A stretch of DNA of 64,000 nucleotides, taken from positions 124,001-188,000 of the forward strand of contig ONEB01000006.1 in NCBI GenBank assembly GCA_900316745.1, in the 5' to 3' direction. The notes under the pieces were generated by a model that did no database searches, was not told where the DNA came from, and saw only the letters and a list, made by a program, of their open reading frames with translations. Positions 35,035-44,301 of this stretch are shown piece after piece. This DNA is from an uncultured Eubacteriales bacterium (GTDB lineage: Bacteria; Bacillota; Clostridia; Oscillospirales; Oscillospiraceae). The translations under genes were made by a program, and so were the position numbers. The stretch's first letter is position 1. Each line of letters begins with the position of its first letter.

Positions 35035-36729
35035 ATGGCACAGAAAACAAACTGGTTTGAAAATGCGGTGGTCTATCAGATCTATCCGCTGAGCTATATG
35101 GATGGGAATAATGACGGAATCGGCGATATCCCCGGCATCATCTCAAAGCTCGACTACATCAAAGATCTCGGTGCGACGGCGATCTGGTTTTCGCCCCTGT
35201 ACGCCTCGCCGTGGAAGGACTACGGGTATGACATCTCCGATTACCGCGCGATCCACCCGGCGTTCGGCACGATGGAGGACTTCGACCGGCTGATGGCCGA
35301 GTGCAAAAAGCGGGGCCTGCGCGTCATCATGGACATGGTGCTCAACCACACCAGCGATCAGCATGCATGGTTCCGCGAGGCGATTGCCGATCCGAACAGC
35401 AAGTACCGCGACTACTACATCATCCGCCCCGGGCGGAAAAAGAACGGCAAGCTCCTGCCGCCGACGAACTGGGTCTCCTGCTTCACGGGCTCTGCCTGGG
35501 CGCGCATTGACGGCACGGACGACTTTTATCTGCACCTCTTTGCGCCCGAGCAGCCGGACTTAAACTGGGAAAACCCCGCCGTGCGCGATGAGATCGTCGA
35601 CATCATGCGCTTCTGGCTGGACAAGGGCGTGGCGGGCTTCCGCTTTGATGTGTTCAATCTCTGGTCCAAGGTTTATCCCCTGCGCGATGACCGCGGTCTG
35701 CTGCGGCTGCAAAAGGGCAGCAGCTTCTTCGTCGACGGACCGCGCATGCATGAATTCCTGCGCGAGCTCAACACGCGTGTGCTCTCTGAGTACGACACCT
35801 ATACCGTGGGTGAATCCTATCTCCCCGACCCCGAACACGCCCACCGCTACATCAGGCGCGAATCCGGCGAGCTCGACAGCATCTTTGACTTCGCGCATCT
35901 CACGTCCGATAACCTCTTCGGGCTGAAATTCATCCCCAAGCCCTTTGACCTTCTGCGCTTCAAGCTGGGGCTTCTGGGGCCGCAGATCAAATACTTTGCC
36001 ACGGGCTGGAACACGCTCGTGCTGGAAAACCACGACTGCGTGCGCAGCGTGAGCCGCTTCGGGATCAAGACGGAGCAGTACCGCTACGAGGCCGCGACCT
36101 TCCTTGCGCTGATCACCTTTATGGGATGGGGCACGCCCTTTATCTACCAGGGCGAGGAGATCGGCATGACGAACGCGGATTTCACCTCTATGGACCAGCT
36201 GAAAGATCCCGTTTCACATTTCGTGTTCGACACGATGACAAAGACGTTCCGCTTCCCGCGCGGTCTGGCGTTCCGGCTCATCCGGTGCGGCGCGCGCGAC
36301 CACGCCCGTACCCCGATGCAGTGGGACGACGGGGTGAACGCGGGCTTCAACGCGGGCGAGACGCCGTGGCAGTGCCTGAACAGCGCCTACCCGGAGATCA
36401 ACGTCCGGCGCGATCTGAACGCCGAGCGCTCGGTCTATCGCTTCTATCAGCAGCTGCTCGCGTTTCGCCGCGAGAATCCCGTCGCCCTGCGCGGCGAGAC
36501 GCGGCTGCACCTGCCGAAAAGCCGCCGGATGATTGTCTATTCCCGCGAGCTGGAGGGACGGAGGCTCCTCATCGTCGGGAACTTCTCCGCCCGCAGCCGA
36601 AAGTTCCGCCTGCCCTCCGGCTTTCATGCCACGCGGCTGGCCGTGCGGCTCACCAACTACGACAGGCAGCTGCTGCGCCGGGAGATGACGCTCCGCCCCT
36701 ATGAGGCGATCGTGTTTGAGGAAATCTAA
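35035..36729 (+). CDS. GH13 alpha-glucosidase (oligo-1,6-glucosidase-like)
   Basis: A cytosolic enzyme (no signal peptide) of about 564 residues hydrolysing alpha-linked oligosaccharides. ATG 35035 is taken over GTG 35026 because GGTGG sits 9 bases before it. YQIYPLSYMDGNNDGIGDIPGI is the GH13 N-terminus. Catalytic residues are the nucleophile Asp in GVAGFRFDVFN, the acid/base Glu in YTVGESY and the Asp in ENHDCVR. MDMVLNHTSD is region I, and RTPMQWDD the later signature. The C-terminal 90 residues are a beta domain. Subfamily (oligo-1,6-glucosidase, trehalose-6-phosphate hydrolase, dextran glucosidase) is not settled. Confidence 0.9.
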   Translation: MAQKTNWFENAVVYQIYPLSYMDGNNDGIGDIPGIISKLDYIKDLGATAIWFSPLYASPWKDYGYDISDYRAIHPAFGTMEDFDRLMAECKKRGLRVIMDMVLNHTSDQHAWFREAIADPNSKYRDYYIIRPGRKKNGKLLPPTNWVSCFTGSAWARIDGTDDFYLHLFAPEQPDLNWENPAVRDEIVDIMRFWLDKGVAGFRFDVFNLWSKVYPLRDDRGLLRLQKGSSFFVDGPRMHEFLRELNTRVLSEYDTYTVGESYLPDPEHAHRYIRRESGELDSIFDFAHLTSDNLFGLKFIPKPFDLLRFKLGLLGPQIKYFATGWNTLVLENHDCVRSVSRFGIKTEQYRYEAATFLALITFMGWGTPFIYQGEEIGMTNADFTSMDQLKDPVSHFVFDTMTKTFRFPRGLAFRLIRCGARDHARTPMQWDDGVNAGFNAGETPWQCLNSAYPEINVRRDLNAERSVYRFYQQLLAFRRENPVALRGETRLHLPKSRRMIVYSRELEGRRLLIVGNFSARSRKFRLPSGFHATRLAVRLTNYDRQLLRREMTLRPYEAIVFEEI

Positions 36730-36740
36730 GTCCATGCATG

Positions 36741-36776
36741 AAAAAAGGAAGCCGATTTCGGCTTCCTTTTTCTTTT
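36741..36776. terminator. Bidirectional terminator after the GH13 gene
   Basis: AAGGAAGCCG / CGGCTTCCTT stem flanked by A and T runs, between convergent genes. Confidence 0.88.
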
Positions 36777-36785
36777 GCGGTATGA

Positions 36786-38372
36786 TTACAGATTGCGGTA
36801 GCGATACAGGAACGTGACGGCCTGTGCGCGGGTGCAGGGCTGCAGCGGGGCAAAGAGGACGGAGCTGATGCCCTTGGTGATGCCGTTCTTCACGGCCCAC
36901 GCCACGGGCGCGCCGTAGTAGGCGAGGGGGCTCACGTCGGAGAAAACGGTCTTGCCGCTGCCCTGCGCGGCGTCGGGATTGAACTTCTGGTCGAAGCGAT
37001 ACAGGAACGTCACGATGTGACCGCGCGTGCAGGTCTGATCGGGGCTGAACTGCGTCTCGCTCGTGCCGGTGGTGATGCCGTTCTCGGCGGCCCAGGCAAC
37101 GGCCTTGGCGAAGTAGTCGTCGGCCTTCACGTCTTCAAACGCTGCGGGCGCCGTCGGCTCGGGCTCGCCCGCCATGCGCCACAGGAACGTGACGATCTGG
37201 GCGCGGGTGCACTTGTCGTTCGGGGAGAACGTCGTTTCGGTGGTGCCGGTGGTCACGCCGGTCTCCACCGCCCAGTTGATGGCGGTTTTGAATTCCTCGG
37301 AGAGATTCTGTGTGTCGGAGAACACGGTCTTGACCTTCGCGGGCTTCAGCTTTTTCATGATGCGGTTGACGATCTCCTCATAGCCGCCGTTGTCCGGGTG
37401 CATGGAGCCGTCGGTGCGGACGTCCACGACGTCCACATAGGTGCAGCCGTAGAGCGCGCAGTCGGCGGCCAGCGCCGCGTTCATCGGGCTCATCACGCCG
37501 TCGAGCATCTCACCCAGAGAAACGGGCAGCTTGCCGTCCGTGAGGCTGAGCGAGTAGTGCAGGGGATTGAAGATGCCGAGAATAACGATCTGGGCGGTCG
37601 GGTTCTGGGCGCGGATCGCCTTGATGATCTTGGGCATGTTGGCGAGAAACTCGTTGTAGCCCTTCATGACGTTCGCGAGAAAGCGCGGGATAAACTTCGC
37701 CACAAGCGCGTTTTCATCGACGCCCTCGGGCAGTGTCGGCGCGTCGCCGAAGCCGAGCTTGCTCTTCATCAGATCCACGATCATGCCGGAGGTCAGACCG
37801 TTGTCGGGATCGTCGATCTCCCAGGCCGTGATGCGCAGCTGACTGAGCAGTACGTCGTTCGAGCCGATGTTCAGCGTGATGAGATCGGCATTCGCTACAT
37901 CGGAGCGGATCATCGCGCCGACGTCGCCCAGCGATTCATCCAGCTCGTTGTTGTCCAGCCACAGATAAGCGAAATCGTCTTTCTCATAGTTGTAGCTCGC
38001 GTCGACCTGATGCAGGATCTCGCGGGTGCGCATGGCCGGGAACGCCCAGGAGTGGAAGCCGCTGGCGTTCGGGGAGGTGTAATACCGCATGTTGTAGCCG
38101 TCCGGCACATAGCTCTCGGCGCCGTCCAGCAGTCCGAGACGGCCTGCCAGCAGCGTCGTGTAGCCGACTTCCCAGCTGCCGTAGGCATCTGAATTCGTGC
38201 CGTTGTTGTCGTTCAGACCGGTGGCGATGCTGTCGCCGAGCGCGACATAGTTCGTGATGCCGTATTCGTTCGGGGCGGTGTTTCCCGCCGCAAACGACGG
38301 AACGCACAGCAGCGCTGCCGCCATCACGATCACCAGCAGACAGGACAACCGTCTTTGAAGCTGTGTTCTCAT
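36786..38372 (-). CDS. Secreted SGNH/GDSL hydrolase with three SLH repeats
   Basis: 528 residues. Signal peptide 1-29. The SGNH hydrolase domain has block I VALGDSIATG (nucleophile Ser48), block III NIGSNDVLL and block V DGSMHPDNGGY (Asp and His). Residues about 345-528 are three SLH repeats (FSDTQNLSEEFKTAINWAVE, FEDVKADDYFAKAVAWAAE, FSDVSPLAYYGAPVAWAVK). Likely a wall-attached esterase or deacetylase; the substrate is unknown. It has its own promoter. The SGNH core is a relative of the 40207-41487 protein, which has no SLH. Confidence 0.88.
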   Translation of the reverse strand: MRTQLQRRLSCLLVIVMAAALLCVPSFAAGNTAPNEYGITNYVALGDSIATGLNDNNGTNSDAYGSWEVGYTTLLAGRLGLLDGAESYVPDGYNMRYYTSPNASGFHSWAFPAMRTREILHQVDASYNYEKDDFAYLWLDNNELDESLGDVGAMIRSDVANADLITLNIGSNDVLLSQLRITAWEIDDPDNGLTSGMIVDLMKSKLGFGDAPTLPEGVDENALVAKFIPRFLANVMKGYNEFLANMPKIIKAIRAQNPTAQIVILGIFNPLHYSLSLTDGKLPVSLGEMLDGVMSPMNAALAADCALYGCTYVDVVDVRTDGSMHPDNGGYEEIVNRIMKKLKPAKVKTVFSDTQNLSEEFKTAINWAVETGVTTGTTETTFSPNDKCTRAQIVTFLWRMAGEPEPTAPAAFEDVKADDYFAKAVAWAAENGITTGTSETQFSPDQTCTRGHIVTFLYRFDQKFNPDAAQGSGKTVFSDVSPLAYYGAPVAWAVKNGITKGISSVLFAPLQPCTRAQAVTFLYRYRNL

Positions 38373-38444
38373 GTTTTGCTCTCCTTCTTCCGATTTTTCT
38401 GAACGAGCCAGCCGCAGACAGGCTCGTTTTTACTGCTGCATTCC

Positions 38445-38473
38445 ATTATAGTAAAAAAATTCCTGTCAGGCAA
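38445..38473 (-). promoter_or_regulatory. Promoter of the SGNH-SLH gene
   Basis: On the minus strand: TTGCCT, a 17-base spacer, TATAAT. The leader contains a hairpin (AACGAGCC / GGCTCGTT) at about 38402-38428. Confidence 0.78.
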
Positions 38474-38509
38474 GCTGTATTTTTTGTGAAACTAATTTTT
38501 AAGAATTGT

Positions 38510-40060
38510 TTATATTTTAGGGCTTGATTCCGACTCCGGAGCGGCAGGATCTCCCATGTCGCGGAACAGGAACGTCACGATCTGACCGCGCGTGCAGGCG
38601 CTGCCAGGGGAGAAGTGCGTATCGTCCGTGCCGTTCGTGATGCCCTTCGCCGTCGCCCAGAGCACGGCGCCCGTGTAAAACGTGCCGTCCGAAACGTCCG
38701 AGAACGGTTCGCCGCGCTGCGCGGCGGGGACGTTGGCGCTGCGCCACAGGAACGTGACCACATGGGCGCGTGTGCACGGTGCGGCGGGGGCGAATGTCGT
38801 CGCGCTCGTGCCGTTCGTGATCTCGTTTTCCACCGCCCAGAGGACGGCTTTGCAGAAGAAATCCGTTTCCTGCACGTCGGCAAAGGGGTTCTCGGCGGTC
38901 GTGGGCTCGGGCTCGCCGGCGGCGCGCCACAGGAACGTCACCGCCTCCGCGCGGGTGCAGGTGTTGTTGGGGGAGAAATGCGTGTCGTCGGTGCCGTTTG
39001 TGATCTGCGGCGTCTGGGACACCGCCCAGAGGACGCTCCGGCAGAAGTAGTTCTCCTGCGCCACGTCCTCAAACGGATTGGGGATCGGCTCGGAAGGCTC
39101 TGCCTGGTCCGATACCGCAGGCTGATCCGGATCCTCGGGAGCCTCCGGAGGCGTTTCGGGGCGCGTGACCGTGAACGTGACAGGCTCGCTCTGGAACGAG
39201 CCGCCGGTATTGCGCGTCTCGATCAGCGCCTGATACGCGCCCTCGGCTTCAAACGAAAGCTGATAGGTGTCGCCGAGCATGTGGTATTCATACGCTGTGC
39301 CGTCGGGACCCGTGATAAAGAGGCTGTTGGAGGTGCCGTCTCCGTCCATCCGAAACGTTACCCGCTCGTGCGCGGCGTAATCGGAGCGATCCGTCGTCAA
39401 TACGGCGCGTGTCGGCGCGGGGAGGATGGCGTACTGCGCCCGAACGAGCGAAAAGTAGCTCCAGCCGCAGTTCCACGCGTCCAGCACCTGCAGGTTTTCG
39501 GGCAGCTCCAAAAGTTCGTTGGCGTAGGGGTCGATCGAGTTGACCTTGTAGTTGTCCCAGTCGTTTACGAGAATCTGAAAATCCAGATGGGGCCCGGTCA
39601 CCTTGCCGGTCGCGCCGACGGTGCCGAGCTGCGTGACGCCGGCGGTGACCGCCGTGCCGGTGTGGACGGAGATTGAATTCATGTGGCTGTATCGGGAATA
39701 GAGGGGGATGATCGTTCCGTCCTGCGACTTGTAATCGTGCCGGAGCGCGACGAAGTTGCCGAAGCCGTCTCCGAGGTTGCCGGCCGCCACGACCACGCCG
39801 TCGTAGGACGCGACGATCGGCGTACCGGTCGGCGCGGCGATATCGAGCGCGCAGTGGTTGCGGTGGTCATAAAAGCAGCCCTGAATGTTGCAGTGCCCGG
39901 GAACGGGCCAGAGAAAATCGCGCTGTCCGCCGGCGAGCACCTGCGGCCCCATCCCGTCGTAGCCGATTTTGTAGGCCATCGCGTGCGGCGCAGCCGCAGC
40001 GAAAAGCGTCAGACACATCACGGCGCTGAGCAGGAGCGCCGCTGCTTTTTGTTTCATCAA
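38510..40060 (-). CDS. Secreted M23-family-like peptidase with three SLH repeats; altered zinc motif
   Basis: 516 residues with signal peptide 1-29. Residues about 45-180 are a LytM/M23 domain: NHCALDIAAPTGTPIVA gives the His69-x3-Asp73 pair, and GTVGATGKVTGPHLDFQI the second motif. Active M23 enzymes have His-x-His there; this one has His158-Leu-Asp160, so a zinc ligand is replaced. It may be a non-catalytic peptidoglycan binder or use Asp as ligand. A beta-sandwich stretch (about 225-310), a Pro/Glu linker and three SLH repeats (about 325-510) follow. A terminator precedes its start, so it is transcribed separately from the SGNH gene upstream. Confidence 0.85.
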   Translation of the reverse strand: MMKQKAAALLLSAVMCLTLFAAAAPHAMAYKIGYDGMGPQVLAGGQRDFLWPVPGHCNIQGCFYDHRNHCALDIAAPTGTPIVASYDGVVVAAGNLGDGFGNFVALRHDYKSQDGTIIPLYSRYSHMNSISVHTGTAVTAGVTQLGTVGATGKVTGPHLDFQILVNDWDNYKVNSIDPYANELLELPENLQVLDAWNCGWSYFSLVRAQYAILPAPTRAVLTTDRSDYAAHERVTFRMDGDGTSNSLFITGPDGTAYEYHMLGDTYQLSFEAEGAYQALIETRNTGGSFQSEPVTFTVTRPETPPEAPEDPDQPAVSDQAEPSEPIPNPFEDVAQENYFCRSVLWAVSQTPQITNGTDDTHFSPNNTCTRAEAVTFLWRAAGEPEPTTAENPFADVQETDFFCKAVLWAVENEITNGTSATTFAPAAPCTRAHVVTFLWRSANVPAAQRGEPFSDVSDGTFYTGAVLWATAKGITNGTDDTHFSPGSACTRGQIVTFLFRDMGDPAAPESESSPKI

Positions 40061-40154
40061 TTATCATGTCCTTTCCGCCTGCGCCCAACATTTTTTGGAC
40101 GCAACAGGAATAAACTAACAGATTCCCGGACGGGTGTCAAGCTTTGGAGGCTGA

Positions 40155-40189
40155 TAAAAAGGGCACTGTCTCTTGCTGAGACAGCGCCC
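40155..40189 (-). terminator. Terminator after the second SGNH gene
   Basis: On the minus strand GGGCGCTGTCTC / GAGACAGTGCCC stem with an AGCAA loop, followed by TTTTT. Confidence 0.88.
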
Positions 40190-40206
40190 AAAGCGGGAAA
40201 GAGATG

Positions 40207-41487
40207 TTATTTTACAAGCTTCGACATGAGCCCGAAGGTCAGGCGGTTTGCCGTGGAGAACACAGCGTTCTGAACGGTGGTGACGGCGTTCTTGAGCGTG
40301 TACATCGGCGTGTAGACCGTGCCGGCAGGCGTCACGAGCTTGGAGGAATTCAGAACCTTGCCGCAGTCGGCGCACACTTCCGTGGAGACGTACTCGCTGT
40401 GGAGACCGACCTTCACGGTGCAGGCGTTCGTGTTCGTGTGGTTGTGCGGGCAGGCGTTCAGCTCCTTGAGCGCTTCGAGCACGCAGTCGGCGATATAGGC
40501 ATGGCCCGCGGCGTCGGGGTGGACGTTCTTCAGGATCCCCTCGACGTTTTTCAGGACCTCGACCAGCTGCGTCCCGTCGGAATAGAACACCGTGGCGTCC
40601 GGCGCATCCACATAGTGGACATTGCTGTAATTGGAGGCGACGCTGGCGTAGTAGTCATTCAGGGAGACGAGCGCGGCATTGATCAGATCAAACAGCGGGG
40701 AGAAATCCGTGCCGGGGATCACGCGGAGACTCTTCACGGCCTTGTGATAACCGATTACGAGAATATCGGCACCGGGCGCAAGCTGGGTCACGTCGTCCAC
40801 AACCGCGACGGCGTTGGCGCGAATCTCATTGATCTCGCTGTTGAATTTTCTGACCAGATTTCCGAACACGTCGGGGCTCTGCAGAACGTTGCCGAGGGCA
40901 AACTTCACATACTCCATGGCGGAGTTGAAGTCCGAGATGTCAGAGAGCTTGTTCAGATCCACAAGACCGGTCGCATAGAGCGCGTTGACCAGCGCCGCGG
41001 CGAGATCGTTGATGCCGAGCTGAATCGTGACGAGGTCGGAATGGCTGATGTATTCGCAGATTTCAGGACCCATCTCGCGCAGACGTACCGTGCGCTCCGG
41101 GTGACGGTCACCGTACCAGTCGTTCACGCGGTCGTAGGGATCGGTAACGCCCATGCCGCGCTCCAGCAGGATACGGAAATCGCACAGGCGCGCGCCGGAG
41201 CTGGCGGCGGGGTGAACCTCTGCGCCGTTCGTCTGCTCCAGCACGTCGGCAACGATATCGGTGAACGAGCCGTCCACGCGCCTGCCGACGTTGTAGGGAT
41301 CATGGCTGTCCATGTCGGCGTTCAGCCCGTAGCCCCAGGAGATGCTGTCGCCGAGGTAGGTGTAGTAATGATACGGGAGAGCGGAATCGTCCTCCGCGTT
41401 CACGGCGAGGGCGGAGACGCCCAGAACGCCGAATACCAGCGCGGCGCACAGCGCCAGAGACAAGAAACGTTTCCATGAAGATTTCAT
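40207..41487 (-). CDS. Secreted SGNH-family hydrolase
   Basis: 426 residues from ATG 41487 (AAAGGAAAG upstream). Signal peptide 1-30. The SGNH core shows YLGDSISWGYG (Ser48), SSGARLCDFR, TIQLGINDLA and NVHPDAAGHAY (Asp and His), an intact set. A C-terminal segment has CPHNHTNTNACTVK and VCADCGKVL, a short Cys/His patch that may bind metal. No SLH or LPxTG is seen. It starts 28 bases after the CotH-SLH gene stop and is probably co-transcribed. Confidence 0.85.
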   Translation of the reverse strand: MKSSWKRFLSLALCAALVFGVLGVSALAVNAEDDSALPYHYYTYLGDSISWGYGLNADMDSHDPYNVGRRVDGSFTDIVADVLEQTNGAEVHPAASSGARLCDFRILLERGMGVTDPYDRVNDWYGDRHPERTVRLREMGPEICEYISHSDLVTIQLGINDLAAALVNALYATGLVDLNKLSDISDFNSAMEYVKFALGNVLQSPDVFGNLVRKFNSEINEIRANAVAVVDDVTQLAPGADILVIGYHKAVKSLRVIPGTDFSPLFDLINAALVSLNDYYASVASNYSNVHYVDAPDATVFYSDGTQLVEVLKNVEGILKNVHPDAAGHAYIADCVLEALKELNACPHNHTNTNACTVKVGLHSEYVSTEVCADCGKVLNSSKLVTPAGTVYTPMYTLKNAVTTVQNAVFSTANRLTFGLMSKLVK

Positions 41488-41515
41488 CGGATCTTTCCTT
41501 TCTTTCTCGATCGGA

Positions 41516-44091
41516 TTATTTGCTCGAGGCGTCACGATACAGGAACGTGACGACGTGGGCGCGGGTGCAGTTTGCATCGGGCTCGAATGTTGTCTGGCTC
41601 GTACCGTCGGTGATGTGCCTGCCGGTCGCCCAGAGGATCGCGTCCGTGAACCAGCAGTTGGCGGGCACATCGCCGAACGGGTTGGCGCTGCTCGCCGGGG
41701 CGGGCATTCCGGCCGCACGCCACAGGAACGTGACCACCTGCGCGCGCGTGCACGGCGCGTCGGGCTCGAACGTGTCTTCGGTCATGCCGGTGGTGATGCC
41801 TTTCTCGACCGCCCAGAGCACCGCGTTATAGTAGTAGGCGTCCTGCGCAACGTCTTTGAAGGGGTTGACGGAGCTCGTCGGTGCGGGCTTGCCGGCGGCG
41901 CGCCACAGGAACGTGACCACCTGCGCGCGCGTGCACTTCTGTGCGGGCGCGAACATCGTGTCGGAGATGCCGTCCGTGATGCCGTGATTCACGGCCCAGT
42001 CCACAGCGCCGGCATACCAGCTTTTCACGGTGCGGTCCACGTCGGCAAAGAACTTGCAGATGCCCGGCTTTTCGCTGCCGTCGTCTGCCGGATCGGGCGC
42101 GGGCGCGGTGCCGGTCGGCTCGGCGGGAGCCGTGAGGATCGTCGTCGTGTAGGTGGGGACCTTGCCGCCGTGGGTCGTCCAGATCACGGCGCCGGTGTTC
42201 GCCACGATGCAGCGGTACTGCGCGCTGTCACCGGCGGCGAGCTTGAGCTGCGCGGCGGTCGCGCCCGGGACGTTCTCCCAGCTGCTGCCGTCCGCGGAGC
42301 GCTGCCACTGATAGGTGTTGCTGTCGTTTCCGGCGGTCAGGACGACATCCAGAACGGAGGCGCCGTCCGCCAGCGTGTTCGTGATCGTGCCGACGGGGGC
42401 GTCCGCCTCATAGAGATGATCGGACAGCCACATCACGCGCTTGCCTGCGTACTCGCGCAGGTTGTTGACATAGGCGTCCCAGTTCACGGTCACCTGATAG
42501 TTCAGCGCGTACTTGCCCGTGCCGAGTGCGTGCATCGTGGCAGGCGCGACCAGATAATCCGCGCCCAGGTGGTGCGTGCCCCAGCGCTCGTTGTTCATGA
42601 GCGCGGAATCGCGCACCACCTCACGCTGACGATCCACGTTCGCGGCAATGTCTTCAAATGCGGCCTTGTTTTCGTTGTAGACCTTGGCGACATGCCGCAT
42701 GAAGCTGGCGTGCTTGCCGAGCTCCTGCAGGATGCTCACGGGCGCATCCGCTGCGAGCAGGCCGATGCTGTCGTTGTACCAGCCCTCGGCATTGAGCTGG
42801 ATGGGCTCGGACACGCCGACGAGGAACTTGTGCAGCGTGCGGCCGAAGGAGGCGTCATAGTCCCAGGCGGGACCGGCGATGAGCTTATCGCTGTCGGTCA
42901 GACCATCGCGATGCATGTGCAGGCTGCCTGCGTAGCAGTCATACGTCTTGGAGACCTCATACATGAGGAACATCCGCGCCCAGGAGTCGATGTCGAAGTA
43001 GTTCTGGTAGTCCTCGGAACCATAGTCGCGGACTGCGGCCCACGCCTTGAGGAAGTGCTGGAGAGGTTCACACCGGCTTTTTCGGCCTTGCTGCCGATAT
43101 CCTTGACGGTGATGCGGTTGTAGTAGCCCTCGTCGCCGGTGATCTTTCCGATCTCCCAGGTGTCGGGGAGATGGAACTGCGGATCGCCGCCCTCGGGCTC
43201 GAGGAACTGGTCGCTCTCGAGCGCGTAGCCCTCCTTGGGTGCCAGGTAGTCGTATTTCGGGGTCAGGATATAGTTGCCGAGATATTCGCCGTTCATCCAG
43301 ATATCGACGAATCTGGCTTCCAGACCGATGCCCAGCTGCTGGGCAAGATCCAGCGCGATCTTGTTGCGCATCTGGGAGTTGTCGAGATAGTTTGCGATCA
43401 CGGACCACTTGTTGGTCGTGACGCCGGGAACGAGCGCGACCTCTTTTTCCTTGTCGAAGTCGTCGGCTGTATAGACCTTGATGTTATAGGGCTTCTTCGG
43501 GAACTTCCAGGTGGAGTTGCCGCGGCCCTTGATGCTGATGTAATTGCTCTTGCCGTCAAACAGCATCTTGCCGTAGCAGGAGGTCTCGTGCGTCTCGTCG
43601 CCGTTCATGTCGGAGATCGTGCCGAGGCCCTCGTCGAGCTCGAAGAACATGGCCTCGACGTCGGAAGAGCCCTGCACGGTCTTGAGCGTCACATAGGCGA
43701 CAGCAAGCCCCTTCGTGATCTTGTAGGTGACGGAGCCGTTCGCGGGCGCGACGGGCGCGGCGCCGTTTTCATAGGCAACGCCGTTTTTGGATACGGTGAT
43801 GCCCATGTCGTCCCAGGAGAAGCAGAGCTTCGAGGCGTCAGCCTGCCCGGGCAGATACAGCGTGCCGTTTGTGCCGAGTGCGTCAAACTGAACGTTGACC
43901 CGGCTCGAAAGACCGGCGCCCGCGTTCGCCTCCACAAAGAGATTGGAGTTGAACACGCTCTTGATGTTGCTTTCCTTTTTGACTGTCTCGTCCGCAGCCG
44001 GCTCCGGCGTGTTCCCGGCGGCGAATGCCATTGCGGGGAGCAGCGTGACGAGCATGCACAGCATTAGCAATCCAGCGATGATCTTCTTCAT
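41516..44091 (-). pseudogene. CotH-kinase protein with Ig-like and SLH domains, frameshifted
   Basis: Two overlapping frames rebuild one protein. The first half (from ATG 44091) has a signal peptide, a beta domain (NIKSVFNSNLFVEANAGAG), and the start of the CotH kinase (YISIKGRGNSTWKFPKKPYN). The frame is lost near 43060-43072 after DIGSKAEKAGVN. The other frame resumes at LQHFLKAWAAVRDYGSEDYQNYF and runs through WDYDASFGRTLHKFLVG, an Ig-like segment (WQRSADGSSW, AQYRCIVAN) and three SLH repeats to 41516. Compared with its two paralogues about four residues are missing at the break, so a deletion not divisible by three fits best. A sequencing or assembly error is possible. If real, the SLH-anchored form is not made. 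Confidence 0.82.
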
Positions 44092-44261
44092 GTGGCATCT
44101 TTCCTTTTTGCGGGAGATCCGGACCTCCCGCGGATTGTTCGGTACTGATGCAATACCGGAAGCCCTGAAAAAGGCGCTCCGGGCACAGCCCTGTAACAAG
44201 TAATTGCAGTTCAAGGGCTTTTTTATTACATTATTAATAAAGATTTAATAATTATCATGAA

Positions 44262-44296
44262 GAAGAAAGGGGCTGTTTCACAATCGAAACAGCCCC
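44262..44296 (-). terminator. Terminator after CotH paralogue 2
   Basis: GGGGCTGTTTC / GAAACAGCCCC stem read on the minus strand, followed by TTTCTTCTT. The remaining gap to 44091 holds only leader sequence for the frameshifted paralogue. Confidence 0.82.
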
Positions 44297-44301
44297 CGGC
44301 A

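Noticed and set aside
43060..43072. Programmed -1 frameshift in the CotH-SLH gene
   Set aside because: No slippery heptamer or downstream pseudoknot is visible, and residues are missing compared with paralogues. A mutation is more likely.
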